Source: Halocatena pleomorpha | GTDB lineage: Archaea > Halobacteriota > Halobacteria > Halobacteriales > Haloarculaceae | Direction of reading: 5' to 3' | DNA length: 64,000 nucleotides | Assembly: GCF_003862495.1 (NCBI RefSeq) | Contig: NZ_RRCH01000010.1 | Coordinates: forward strand, 1-64,000 | Shown: piece after piece, positions 17,315-25,776 of the stretch | Numbering within the stretch: position 1 is the stretch's first letter | How the letters are laid out: each line of letters starts with the position of its first letter | The notes under the pieces: model-generated | Database searches by the model: none | The model's input: the letters and a program-made list of their open reading frames with translations, nothing else | What the model was told of the DNA's origin: nothing | Made by a program: the position numbers and the translations under genes

Positions 17315-18280
17315 GTGCAAACAAGCGTTATCGGTTCGGACCGAGACGAACGATACTGGTTTCGTGTTCAGGTCGTTGCGCGTCAGGAGTCATACCGTCA
17401 GTTGTACGGTGTCCCAGCGAGATTGAATCCGTGGGCGATGCGCGCGCGGTCTCAAGTGACGCGATACACGCCCCATTGGGACGATTGGACCCCACGCGCC
17501 GCGGGATTCCTCGTGGATCTGTTTCAACGGGAGGCCGCAGTACAAGAGCACGACGGACGGTATGAATACGTTATCGAATACGTCGGGTGTGTCGTTGCTG
17601 AGACACGCTCACAGGCACAGTCCCGGCTCGAAACCCACCTCAAACACGGTTCGTTCCACAGCGTCGACCTTCATGAGATCGACGCCGAGACCGCAAACCG
17701 CCTCGAATCCACCTCCGCAACGACGCAGGCGATCGAACACCAGATTGCGGTCCACCCCCTGATCGATGGTGAATACACCCCCCACGTTCCTGAGATCCAC
17801 CTCAGTGTCGACGCCGGGGAGACGATCATCGGTGTCGTCCGACTGGTACTATCACGCGAGCAACTCACAACGCAGATAGCACGTGCCCGCGAGTACCGCA
17901 AGCGTGCGTACGGTTGGGGACGGTTCAACCTATCGCTAGATGTGAGTAAGTACAGAAACGAACGACTGCTTGCGATCTTAAACGCGGTCGGTGACAACGA
18001 CCACGGAGCACTGATCGGGTCGGTGTCGCTCACCGAAACGCCGGACGTTGCGCTTGCGTTGGTGCTGTCTCACGATCCGGTCGAGCAACTGTTACAACTT
18101 GCGACACGCCGGACGGTTCAGGCCGGGGAAACGGCACAGTGGAACGTTCCTCTGGAGGACGCCTCGCTCGACCGATTCCTCACCCACGCTGAGCGGGCAC
18201 TCGAAACCGAAGCGCCGACCGTCGTTGGTCCCAGTCAGTTTCTCGACGCCGACGAGAACGAGCCGATCACAGTGACGTGA
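17315..18280 (+). CDS. Uncharacterised haloarchaeal protein with GTG start
   Basis: A 321-residue soluble protein that I do not recognise. It begins with GTG at 17315; no ATG fits near the N-terminus. The first ~75 residues are aromatic and Arg-rich (MRARSQVTRYTPHWDDW). The middle has repeated LV-strand/helix units. It has no membrane segment, signal peptide, Cys cluster or nucleotide-binding loop. Base and codon use look like neighbouring core genes. It ends 1 nt before the convergent homoserine kinase gene. Confidence 0.65.
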   Translation: MQTSVIGSDRDERYWFRVQVVARQESYRQLYGVPARLNPWAMRARSQVTRYTPHWDDWTPRAAGFLVDLFQREAAVQEHDGRYEYVIEYVGCVVAETRSQAQSRLETHLKHGSFHSVDLHEIDAETANRLESTSATTQAIEHQIAVHPLIDGEYTPHVPEIHLSVDAGETIIGVVRLVLSREQLTTQIARAREYRKRAYGWGRFNLSLDVSKYRNERLLAILNAVGDNDHGALIGSVSLTETPDVALALVLSHDPVEQLLQLATRRTVQAGETAQWNVPLEDASLDRFLTHAERALETEAPTVVGPSQFLDADENEPITVT

Positions 18281-19162
18281 TCAGTGAGAACACAACTGTG
18301 CGCCCGCTCCGATCTCGGTTTGGTACGCACGCGATTCGACGCCGTGATCAGCGAACGAATCGATCATGACGTTTGCGACCGTCCGTTGTTGCTCCTCTTG
18401 ACAGATTGCGATGATCGCTGGTCCGGCACCGCTGATCGTGACGCCGGTCGCACCGTTCTCCAGTGCGGTCTCACGAACGGACTCGTAGCCGGGAATGAGA
18501 TCAGAACGGACGGGCGTGATGATGGTGTCGTGCATTCCCTGGCCCACGAGTTCCGGATCACCACGTGCCATCCCGGCCGTGAGCGTCGCGGCCTTTCCAA
18601 CGGTGTCGACGACTTTATCAATCGTCGTTCGCTCGGGGAGTACTTCTCGGGCTTCTCGTGTAGAAACGACGACTTCGGGCAGGCAGACGACTAACGAGAT
18701 GTCGGTCTCAATCTGAGTGATCTCGTGGTCCGTTGCGATAGTGAATCCACCGAGGATAGCGGGGGCAACGTTGTCGGTGTGAGCAGTGCCTGAGACGACC
18801 GCCTCACCTTTTGCGGCGATCGGCACCAACTCTTTTTTGGAGCGCTTTCGATCGTACAGATCGTTAAGCGCAACCGCTGCTGCGGCCGCACTCGCCGCCG
18901 ATGAGCCAAGCCCCGACGCCGGACGAACACCTTTGTCGATCTCGATGTGAGCTGGTGCGTCGAGCGCGCGGGCGACAGCGCCGACCGTGTTCTTCTCGGG
19001 GTCCTCCGGGATGTACTGACTACCGACGCCTCGCACGTCGATCGTCGTCTCGTCGGCTTTATTGACGTGCACGACATCCGCCGGGCGGTTGAGGGCAACA
19101 CCGAACACGTCGAAACCGCTCCCAAGGTTCGCACTCGTCGCAGGGGCCCGGACGGTAACCAT
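18281..19162 (-). CDS. thrB: Homoserine kinase
   Basis: A 293-residue GHMP-family kinase that phosphorylates L-homoserine for threonine synthesis in the cytoplasm. The N-terminal motif VRAPATSANLGSGFDVFG and the ATP-binding GHMP loop PASGLGSSAASAAAAA (near residue 82) are present. The C-terminal glycine-rich motif GATGVTISGAGPAI closes the active site. Length and start fit the family. It is not next to other threonine genes in the window. Confidence 0.94.
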   Translation of the reverse strand: MVTVRAPATSANLGSGFDVFGVALNRPADVVHVNKADETTIDVRGVGSQYIPEDPEKNTVGAVARALDAPAHIEIDKGVRPASGLGSSAASAAAAAVALNDLYDRKRSKKELVPIAAKGEAVVSGTAHTDNVAPAILGGFTIATDHEITQIETDISLVVCLPEVVVSTREAREVLPERTTIDKVVDTVGKAATLTAGMARGDPELVGQGMHDTIITPVRSDLIPGYESVRETALENGATGVTISGAGPAIIAICQEEQQRTVANVMIDSFADHGVESRAYQTEIGAGAQLCSH

Positions 19163-19333
19163 GTCATCGCGTTAACCGAGCGGGCGGATAAATGTACCCG
19201 AATGTGTCTGTCGGTGCGCGATGTCTCTCGACTGTATGCAATACATACCAAGACGACAATCGACAGTATATCGTATAAATCGAGGAATATGTTTTAATAG
19301 AGTGCAATCTCACTATAGAGATAGTGATGACAT

Positions 19334-19435
19334 ATGCAGACAGGGATGTACGAGTGTTACGCTTGTGGGGAGGTGTTTGAAACGGCGCACAATCTTCGGC
19401 ATCACGAGCAGAAAGACCACGTTCCGGATCGGTGA
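19334..19435 (+). CDS. C2H2-type zinc-finger microprotein (33 aa)
   Basis: A short frame of 33 residues begins with ATG 19334 and has the spacing C8-X2-C11-X12-H24-X4-H29, a classical C2H2 finger (MYECYACGEVF, then HNLRHHEQKDH). An AT-rich stretch with GTTTTAATAG (about 19291-19300) lies about 35 nt upstream. Haloarchaea encode many one-domain zinc-finger proteins of under 70 residues, with roles mostly unknown. It is 57 nt before a flavoprotein gene in the same direction. Confidence 0.65.
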   Translation: MQTGMYECYACGEVFETAHNLRHHEQKDHVPDR

Positions 19436-19492
19436 GGAACAAGATGGCTATGGATGGGAATCGACTTACGGGGTGGACACGGAACATTCCGT

Positions 19493-20839
19493 ATGATTGG
19501 CATCGTCGGTGGCGGCATCGCCGGATTAGCGGCGGCGTACCGACTACAGCGCGCGGGACACGACGTGCAAGTGTTCGAGGCGAGCAGCGACGTGGGTGGG
19601 TTAGCAGCGACGTACGAGACATCAGGGGACCGCATTGAGGCGTTTTATCACCACCTTTCGAAGTCCGAGCAGACGATTGTCGACCTCGCTACGGAGTTGG
19701 GCGTCGGGGACCGCGTTGAGTGGCACGTCGGCAAGAACGCCTACTACGTCGATGGGAGCGTCTACCCGATGGACACGCCGTGGGAGATCCTCTCGTTTCC
19801 GCACTGGAGCGTTTATGATAAGTTCAGGCTGGGGATGTTGACGCTCGATGTCGACGTACGCGGCGGTGTACCATCGTTCGACACCTACGAGCGGTTGGAG
19901 GATTTCGAGCACGTGCCTGTCAAAGAGTTCGCTGTCGAGCACACCACTCAGAACGTGTATGAGACGTTTTTCGATCCGTTGCTCGACGCGAAATTCGGCA
20001 GCCGAAAAGACGACGTGAGCGCGGCGTGGCTGCTCGGCCGAATCAAGTTCCGTGGCGAGCGTGATCTCCTCCGTGGGGAGGTGCTCGGCTACATTGAGGG
20101 CGGATTCGGCGTGCTGCTCGACGCGCTCGTTGCGGCGGTCGGGAAGGAAAACATCACCACCGACGCGCGGGTGACCGACCTTGCGGTTAAGAAGGAGGTA
20201 CAGTCGCTGACCGTCGAGACGGAGGGGGAAACGACGACCCACGATGTCGAGGACGTGATCATCGCCACGATGCCGAACGTGTTGGAATCGCTCACCGGCT
20301 ATCCGTGCGAGATCGATTTTCAGGGATCAGTGTGTGCTGTCCTCGAAATGGACGAATCACTGATGGATACCTACTGGCTCAACGTTGCTGATGACGCTCC
20401 TTTCGGCGCGCTCATCGAGCACACAAACTTCATTCCCACCGACCGGTACGGTGGCGAGCATCTGCTGTACGTTGCCAGCTACATTCAGGACCAATCGGAA
20501 GACCTCTGGCAGATGAGCGACGAGCAGGTCACAGAACACTGGCTATCAGGGATCGAGGAACTGTTTCCGCAGTTCGATCGGGATGCCGTCACCAACGTCC
20601 GGATCGCGCGCAACCCCAGAACAGCCCCGATCTACGAGCGCGGCTACCTCGATATGGTGGTGCCGTACGATCTCGGTGCAGAAGTCGGTGATGGGATCTA
20701 CTACGCAGGGATGGCGAGCCAAGCACAGTATCCTGAACGGAGCCTGAACGGTGGGATTTTGGCTGGCTACGCGTGTGCTGACCGCATCATCGAAGCAGAC
20801 GATACCGAGAGCGAGCGCGTCGATCCGCTTGAAGCCTGA
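19493..20839 (+). CDS. FAD-dependent amine oxidase/UDP-galactopyranose-mutase-like oxidoreductase
   Basis: A 448-residue flavoprotein. ATG 19493 is immediately followed by the FAD-binding fold IGIVGGGIAGLAAAYRLQ and by FEASSDVGGLAATYE, the second FAD contact. The C-terminal GIYYAGMASQAQYPERSLNG also fits FAD binding in amine-oxidase-like proteins. Similar proteins sit in desaturase, protoporphyrinogen-oxidase and nucleotide-sugar families, often linked to glycan synthesis; the substrate is not clear here. An upstream in-frame ATG (19454) would place 13 extra residues before the nucleotide fold, so the later start is preferred. Confidence 0.82.
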   Translation: MIGIVGGGIAGLAAAYRLQRAGHDVQVFEASSDVGGLAATYETSGDRIEAFYHHLSKSEQTIVDLATELGVGDRVEWHVGKNAYYVDGSVYPMDTPWEILSFPHWSVYDKFRLGMLTLDVDVRGGVPSFDTYERLEDFEHVPVKEFAVEHTTQNVYETFFDPLLDAKFGSRKDDVSAAWLLGRIKFRGERDLLRGEVLGYIEGGFGVLLDALVAAVGKENITTDARVTDLAVKKEVQSLTVETEGETTTHDVEDVIIATMPNVLESLTGYPCEIDFQGSVCAVLEMDESLMDTYWLNVADDAPFGALIEHTNFIPTDRYGGEHLLYVASYIQDQSEDLWQMSDEQVTEHWLSGIEELFPQFDRDAVTNVRIARNPRTAPIYERGYLDMVVPYDLGAEVGDGIYYAGMASQAQYPERSLNGGILAGYACADRIIEADDTESERVDPLEA

Positions 20840-21004
20840 TCGAACTGGGCTGTGGACAGTCACGCACGGACCGCCGGAAGAAAGCGGCCACCGCTCTCGT
20901 CTCGATGTCCATCAAGCGAACGCCGGAAGTCGGTCAGTGTAACAGCGACTGATTGCACCCGTTTGTCGTCTCGGGTGTGCAGTTTCAGGAACGTCGAACG
21001 GTCG

Positions 21005-21619
21005 TCACTCCTTTGACGCGTCCGAGGACGAACCGTCTGACATCCCGACCGCATTGCCGAGTTCGACATCATCGGGTTCATCAGAGCCACCGGCAGTGAC
21101 CTCGCCGTCCTCGGTCTCGACGTACACGTCGTCGGCGTATCCACCGACAGCGTTGGGTTGATCGAGGTTGCCGTCGAGCTCTGCGAGCCGCTCGGGTGTT
21201 TTCGGTGCCGCCGGGAGATCGTCGGGACGGAACTCTCCGAGTGGCTCTTCAACGGTGATGTCGTGGGCTTCGAAGAACTCCTCGTACCGATGGTAATGAT
21301 CGTTGATCTCGGTGACCGGAATCTCCATCATCTCCACCCAGCCGTGGTTATAGAAATCGAAGTTGCCTTGAATGTGGGTGATTTCCCGCGCCTCTGCCTC
21401 TGAATAGCCTGCTTTGAGTGCTGCCGTGTACGCGTCGATCGACCCATCAAACAGCCCGTTCAAATGGTCGCGCCGCTCGGTACGGTGGTCCTCGTCGGCC
21501 TTCTTGAGGAAGATGTTGGTGTGGAGACGAACCAATCCAGCGTGGGTGAGCGAGCGAAGCCCCGGAAGCGTCAACGCCTGTTTCGTGGCCCAATGACGGG
21601 CGTTTTGCCTGATTTTCAT
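21005..21619 (-). CDS. DUF6149-family haloarchaeal protein
   Basis: A 204-residue soluble protein matching my memory of the DUF6149 family. The N-terminus is basic and helical (MKIRQNARHWATKQALTLPG). The middle carries the conserved segment EAREITHIQGNFDFYNHGW followed by VEMMEIP, and the C-terminal half is acidic and probably disordered from about 150. Its function is unknown. It is on the minus strand between two oxidoreductase genes on the plus strand, 221 nt from the one at 21841. Confidence 0.75.
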   Translation of the reverse strand: MKIRQNARHWATKQALTLPGLRSLTHAGLVRLHTNIFLKKADEDHRTERRDHLNGLFDGSIDAYTAALKAGYSEAEAREITHIQGNFDFYNHGWVEMMEIPVTEINDHYHRYEEFFEAHDITVEEPLGEFRPDDLPAAPKTPERLAELDGNLDQPNAVGGYADDVYVETEDGEVTAGGSDEPDDVELGNAVGMSDGSSSDASKE

Positions 21620-21840
21620 TATCCGAGGCTACGGGATACGCACACATCAATGTGACCGAGACTGCGTCCACGATGCGACACGAAAATCAAAAATAAACTT
21701 ATCCATGCGGAATATAGATTTATACCGTCCGAAAGCGAGGAATGGACCGCATACCGTGTGATCGCTCGATCGGGATGATAATACATGGTGGATAAGCGAG
21801 ATAGCAATTCACATTAAGCGCGCCTCCGTATCGGCTTCGC

Positions 21841-23103
21841 ATGGGCACGTCGCACGTAATTATTGGCGACGGCATCGCGGGAAGTTCAGCCGCGGAAACG
21901 ATCCGCGAGGCCGACCCCGCTGCCGACATCACCGTACTCACCGACGAGGGTGAGGCGCTTTACAATCGGATTCTTATCAAGGAGTTTTCAAAGGGAAAGA
22001 TCCCAGAAGGACCCATCTCAATCCACCAGCCTGACTGGTACCGAGAGCGAGACATCGAACTCCGGTTGAACACGATGGTAACCCGGGTCGACACCGACGA
22101 GCAGGTGATTCACACCCACAAGGAGGAGACGATTGAGTACGATACCTTGTTGGTGGCGACAGGAGGAACACCCGCACAACTCCCCGTTGAGAACAGCGAC
22201 GCCGACGGCATCCACCACTTCTGGACGTTCGAGGACGCGCGGGCGATCCAAGAACACGCTGCCGACGCCGACACGGGTGTGATCGTGGGTGCAGGGCTGC
22301 TCGGCATCGACCTCGCAGCAATCTGTGGGGCACAGGATGTTTCTGCCAACTACATGATGCGTGGGAACACGTGGTGGCGTTACGCGTTGAGTGAGGAGGG
22401 TGCCGAAATCATGCACAACGCGATGCGCGAACAGGACGTCACGCCGGTGTTCGAGAGCGGTGTCGAGCGCTTCGAAGTCGATGCGGACGGACACGTGACG
22501 GGCGTCGTCGATCCCAACGGTGAGCAGTACGATGCCGATTTCGTCGGTGTTGCGATCGGACTCGACTTCAACACGGAATTTCTCCGGGGCAGCGGCATCG
22601 AACTCACTGACAACGGCGCGATCGTGACCGACGAACAGATGCAGACGAACGTCGAGAACGTGTACGCGGCGGGCGATGTGACGTACTTTTACGACACCAT
22701 CCTCGGTGAACAAGCCCAAAACGGCGCGTGGGGAAGCGCAAAAGAGCAGGGATCGATCGCTGCCACGAACATGGTCCGGGACACCGGTGAAGACGTTGAG
22801 GAAGCCACGTTCCACTGGGTGTCGTCGTACTCGATCACTCACTTCGACTTCCCGTTCCTCTCATTTGGTCACCCCACCATCGGGGACGACTTCGTGGAAC
22901 GCAAATATTCGGAGACAGAGTGGCGACGCGTCGTACTCAAAGACGGGCAAGTCATCGGTGGCGTGCTCATCGGGGATCTCGCGCCACAAACCACCCTCAA
23001 ACGGCTCGCCCGCCAGGGAATCGACGTGAGCGATCGGACGGACGCCCTCCTTGAACAGACGATCGACATCGAGCAATTCAATCCGCCAGAAGCCGAACAG
23101 TAA
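21841..23103 (+). CDS. FAD/NAD(P)-dependent pyridine nucleotide-disulfide-type oxidoreductase
   Basis: A 420-residue protein of the rubredoxin-reductase/NirB N-terminal type. The FAD fold HVIIGDGIAGSSAAETI is at residues 5-21, the NAD(P) fold GVIVGAGLLGIDLAAI near 145, and TNVENVYAAGDVTYF near 270 is the second FAD loop. A small C-terminal domain follows (about 320-400). No redox Cys pair is visible, so it is probably a reductase for a partner protein, not a disulfide enzyme. The partner is not evident. Confidence 0.85.
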   Translation: MGTSHVIIGDGIAGSSAAETIREADPAADITVLTDEGEALYNRILIKEFSKGKIPEGPISIHQPDWYRERDIELRLNTMVTRVDTDEQVIHTHKEETIEYDTLLVATGGTPAQLPVENSDADGIHHFWTFEDARAIQEHAADADTGVIVGAGLLGIDLAAICGAQDVSANYMMRGNTWWRYALSEEGAEIMHNAMREQDVTPVFESGVERFEVDADGHVTGVVDPNGEQYDADFVGVAIGLDFNTEFLRGSGIELTDNGAIVTDEQMQTNVENVYAAGDVTYFYDTILGEQAQNGAWGSAKEQGSIAATNMVRDTGEDVEEATFHWVSSYSITHFDFPFLSFGHPTIGDDFVERKYSETEWRRVVLKDGQVIGGVLIGDLAPQTTLKRLARQGIDVSDRTDALLEQTIDIEQFNPPEAEQ

Positions 23104-23171
23104 TCGAACAGTTCGCTCGATCGTAGTAGAAGTTCCGAAGGTGTTTTGATCCGGACTGCGTAGCCAGCAGT

Positions 23172-23585
23172 ATGCAAAGCGGTGGGAGCAACGACATGAC
23201 GCTGGCGTTCGAACTCGAAGCGCTGAAACGGCTGGCGGAGCCGGATGTGGTGTTTACGGACGCCCGTCAGTGGACATCGTACATCGGCGTCGTCTCCGAG
23301 AAACCGACGTACGTGGTAACGAACTTCACACGAAAAAAACGCATCCGACAGGACTTTTTCTCCGGTCCTCGGGGCGAACGGGAAAGTCTCGAAAACGTCA
23401 AAGAGCAGTTCGACACGGATCGCCACGTGTTCGTCGGCACGAGCGACGAGGACGAAGCCCTGGCGCAGGAAACGGACTGGGAGTATCTCGACATCGAAGA
23501 CGCGGCTACGGCCGCCGACTGGACGCTCGGGTCCTCTGAAACCCAATCGACTCGGAACGAACCCGAACGCGACGATTGGCCCTGA
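23172..23585 (+). CDS. Conserved haloarchaeal protein (DUF7124-like)
   Basis: A 137-residue soluble protein. Conserved-looking segments are MTLAFELEALKRL, YVVTNFTRKKRIRQDFFSG and DTDRHVFVGTSDEDEALAQ, which match my memory of haloarchaeal DUF7124. The alternating strand/helix pattern suggests a small alpha/beta fold; no catalytic motif is visible. The C-terminal 25 residues are acidic. An internal ATG (codon 9) may be the real start. Confidence 0.65.
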   Translation: MQSGGSNDMTLAFELEALKRLAEPDVVFTDARQWTSYIGVVSEKPTYVVTNFTRKKRIRQDFFSGPRGERESLENVKEQFDTDRHVFVGTSDEDEALAQETDWEYLDIEDAATAADWTLGSSETQSTRNEPERDDWP

Positions 23586-23639
23586 TCCCTCTCCCTTATC
23601 GGTATTGTAACAACCCCCCTGCTCGAATAGTCGAAAAAG

Positions 23640-24500
23640 ATGTCACTACAGATTGGTAAGTCGCTGCGCAACGGATTCGATCGTGCTACGAACCGCAACG
23701 CTGGACTCCTGTTCGTGATGTTTTTCTTCGTCTCGCTGGCGTCGACGATCGTCACAAACACAGCGACAGCTGTAGCGTACAGGCGTCTGGCCGAGCTGTC
23801 TAAAGAGATGTCCGAGGAGCCGCTTCCGGTGTCTGATTGGTTGCTGCCTTCGGTATCAGTTCCGGTGCCGTTCGAGATCATCCTCGTTCTGCTTGTGCTG
23901 CTGTGGATCGCTAGCGAGGCTGTTCAGGTGATCTCCGATCGGACGTTCATCAGCGAGGAGACGGAACGACTCCACGAACCGACCCGGTGGATCGGTTGGG
24001 CAACGCTATCGAGTCTGGCGTTCGTAGCCTTTTTCAATTTTCTGTTGTTTTTCTACATCTCTTCGGTCGTTTTTCTTGGGGTACTCACCCCGGTGCTCGG
24101 CCTGTTCTGGGCGTTGATCGGTGGCGTCGGAACGCTAGTTCTTAGCCTCCTCCTGTTCTTTACTCGCCAAGAGATCGCAACCAGAGACGTCGGTCCGATC
24201 GAGGCGATGACCGGAAGTTGGTCGCTGGCTCGCACCAACGAAATCGAACTGTTCGGACTCGGTGTGGTGTTGATTCTCATCGAAGCTGCTCAGAGGTTCC
24301 TCGTTCTCGCTCTCGGATCGGTCAGACAACTTTTCACGATTGTCGCTTCCTCTCTCCTTGGTGCTGTGGCATTGGTATTTTTCAGCGCTGTCGTCGCACA
24401 AGCGTACCGCCAGCTCCGTTTGGAACGAGAGGATGATGGTTCCGAGACGACTGCGGACTCGTTGGATCCCAACGACGAGTGGGACGATCCACCGCTGTGA
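23640..24500 (+). CDS. Multi-pass membrane protein (haloarchaeal, DUF7847-like)
   Basis: A 286-residue protein with about six hydrophobic helices (near 20-42, 75-95, 120-150, 150-172, 200-225, 225-250). A soluble acidic tail ends with DPNDEWDDPPL. The repeat of long amphipathic N-terminal segment (IGKSLRNGFDRATNRNAGLL) and membrane segments is typical of haloarchaeal membrane proteins of the DUF7847 or glycerophosphodiesterase-membrane-domain type. Function unknown. Confidence 0.7.
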   Translation: MSLQIGKSLRNGFDRATNRNAGLLFVMFFFVSLASTIVTNTATAVAYRRLAELSKEMSEEPLPVSDWLLPSVSVPVPFEIILVLLVLLWIASEAVQVISDRTFISEETERLHEPTRWIGWATLSSLAFVAFFNFLLFFYISSVVFLGVLTPVLGLFWALIGGVGTLVLSLLLFFTRQEIATRDVGPIEAMTGSWSLARTNEIELFGLGVVLILIEAAQRFLVLALGSVRQLFTIVASSLLGAVALVFFSAVVAQAYRQLRLEREDDGSETTADSLDPNDEWDDPPL

Positions 24501-24543
24501 CGTATGCCAACCGTTTTCGCCTCACATTTCGTATAGAACCGGT

Positions 24544-24732
24544 ATGGCACACCAGTCAGACGATGGCGTGAACGTCGAGGTAGAGGTCGAAGTGGAAGTC
24601 AACGAGAACGAGCTCGAAATCGAGGTTGGCGATACCCGCACTGCAGAAGCGGATCTCGAAGTCGAAGGTCTGGAGATTGAAGTCGAAGTCGAGATCGAAC
24701 GAGAGAACGGAGACGACGAATCCGAGGACTGA
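24544..24732 (+). CDS. Very acidic small protein with alternating Glu/Val pattern
   Basis: A 62-residue protein. After MAHQSDDG it is dominated by EV/EI alternation (VNVEVEVEVEVNENELEIEV) and two further blocks. About 24 of 62 residues are Glu or Asp, and there is only one Lys/Arg cluster. Alternation of acidic and beta-branched residues suggests a single amphipathic beta-sheet or fibre-like strand, with one face hydrophobic. It sits 43 nt after a membrane-protein gene and 39 nt before the DUF5815 gene. Function unknown; a low-complexity artefact is unlikely, because start and spacing fit an operon. Confidence 0.6.
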   Translation: MAHQSDDGVNVEVEVEVEVNENELEIEVGDTRTAEADLEVEGLEIEVEVEIERENGDDESED

Positions 24733-24771
24733 GAGCGCGGTCCTTAACCGTTCGCCAACAGTACCGTTCGT

Positions 24772-25302
24772 ATGGCAGAGCCCCGCGTCCCAGGGGGAAC
24801 AGCGTCCGAACTCTCGTTACCGTGTGGTGAATCGATCGACTACCACGATCTCGACATGGGACTTCGAGAGATCGCGTGTGCGTGTGGGCAGTCCCACGCG
24901 GTCGTTATGGATGTTCACCCGTTGAGTCGGTTTGTCCCTGAGGATCTTGTAACAATTCTGAATGATGTCGTCGAAACGACCGACGGCGCTCCCTTTGGAA
25001 CGATGCACATCATGGGAATGGTCATGGAAGAATACCCCGATCGGGTAGTCAGTGCGGAGGCCAGTGACGACGGCACTGTCGGCTTTACACAAGTATGGCT
25101 GACTGATGACCACGCCCGACGCCTCCACGAGGTGGTTGTTGAGCTCGTCGTGGAACTCATGGAACACGCCATCAGTCACACCGACGATGACGACGCGACT
25201 GCGGAGTTCGAATCGCAGATGCTCGAATTCGACGTTGCCGCTTTCGTCGATGCGTACCGGACCCAACGGGAGTTCGAGGACGAATACGACACTCCCGCCT
25301 GA
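24772..25302 (+). CDS. DUF5815-family haloarchaeal protein
   Basis: A 176-residue protein matching DUF5815 from memory. The N-terminus MAEPRVPGG and LPCGESIDYHDLDMG is followed by REIACACGQSHAVV, where three Cys (LPC, ACACG) may bind zinc. HEVVVELVVELMEHAISH is a conserved helix, and the C-terminus is acidic. The role is unknown. It is preceded by the Glu/Val-rich microprotein and followed by a short HTH-like gene on the same strand. Confidence 0.75.
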   Translation: MAEPRVPGGTASELSLPCGESIDYHDLDMGLREIACACGQSHAVVMDVHPLSRFVPEDLVTILNDVVETTDGAPFGTMHIMGMVMEEYPDRVVSAEASDDGTVGFTQVWLTDDHARRLHEVVVELVVELMEHAISHTDDDDATAEFESQMLEFDVAAFVDAYRTQREFEDEYDTPA

Positions 25303-25384
25303 CGTTCAACGAGCGTCTACGGCGATACGACACGTCAAACGAGGGGGTACTGTCTTTATGGTACTCGCAACAGTGTGTATCCGT

Positions 25385-25606
25385 ATGTCCGTCCACCGGG
25401 GTGAGTTCGAACGGATTCAAGATGTGATCGCGTCGGTTGAGCCTGACGAACCGCTGACTGCGCGGGAAATCCTCGATCTCCTCGAAGAACACGGTGAGGC
25501 GTTCGACAGCACCCACCAGATCGCCACGATTCTCGGCCGATGCGCCGGTTCGGAAGTCGAGGTCATCCATGAACATCCATACCGATACCGAATTTATCCC
25601 GACTGA
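25385..25606 (+). CDS. Small winged-helix-like protein
   Basis: A 73-residue protein: MSVHRGEFERIQDVI, then the helix pair TAREILDLLEEHG and HQIATILGRCAG, then a short wing ending in YRIYPD. The order fits a minimal winged helix, as in small haloarchaeal conserved regulators. A TATA-like TTTATG lies about 28 nt before the ATG at 25385, suggesting a leaderless transcript of its own. The assignment is by secondary-structure pattern only. Confidence 0.6.
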   Translation: MSVHRGEFERIQDVIASVEPDEPLTAREILDLLEEHGEAFDSTHQIATILGRCAGSEVEVIHEHPYRYRIYPD

Positions 25607-25747
25607 GCACATCGCGTTTTGAATTCGTCCTGTTCCTACTGCCGTTTCCCCGTTGCTGCCGCCGGCTCGTGCCGTTAGTCAGGGACGCCGACGCGCTGTT
25701 TCCGAAATTCGTAATCGGTTTCCGTCTTTCGTAGAATTTCGCCGGGC

Positions 25748-25753
25748 TTATTA
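25748..25753 (+). promoter_or_regulatory. TATA-like box of carB
   Basis: TTATTA at 25748-25753 is 24-29 nt before ATG 25777, the position expected for a leaderless archaeal mRNA. It argues for the start at 25777 over the upstream ATG at 25756. Confidence 0.45.
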
Positions 25754-25776
25754 CGATGTGCGAACGCTATCAGGTA

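Noticed and set aside
22018-22842. A 274-codon minus-strand frame opposite the oxidoreductase gene at 21841
   Set aside because: Antisense shadow of a clear FAD/NAD protein; His/Arg/Val-rich composition.
24544-24732. Low-complexity DNA repeat instead of a gene
   Set aside because: Codons for Glu and Val vary (GAG/GAA, GTC/GTG/GTA), so selection at protein level is more likely than a simple DNA repeat.
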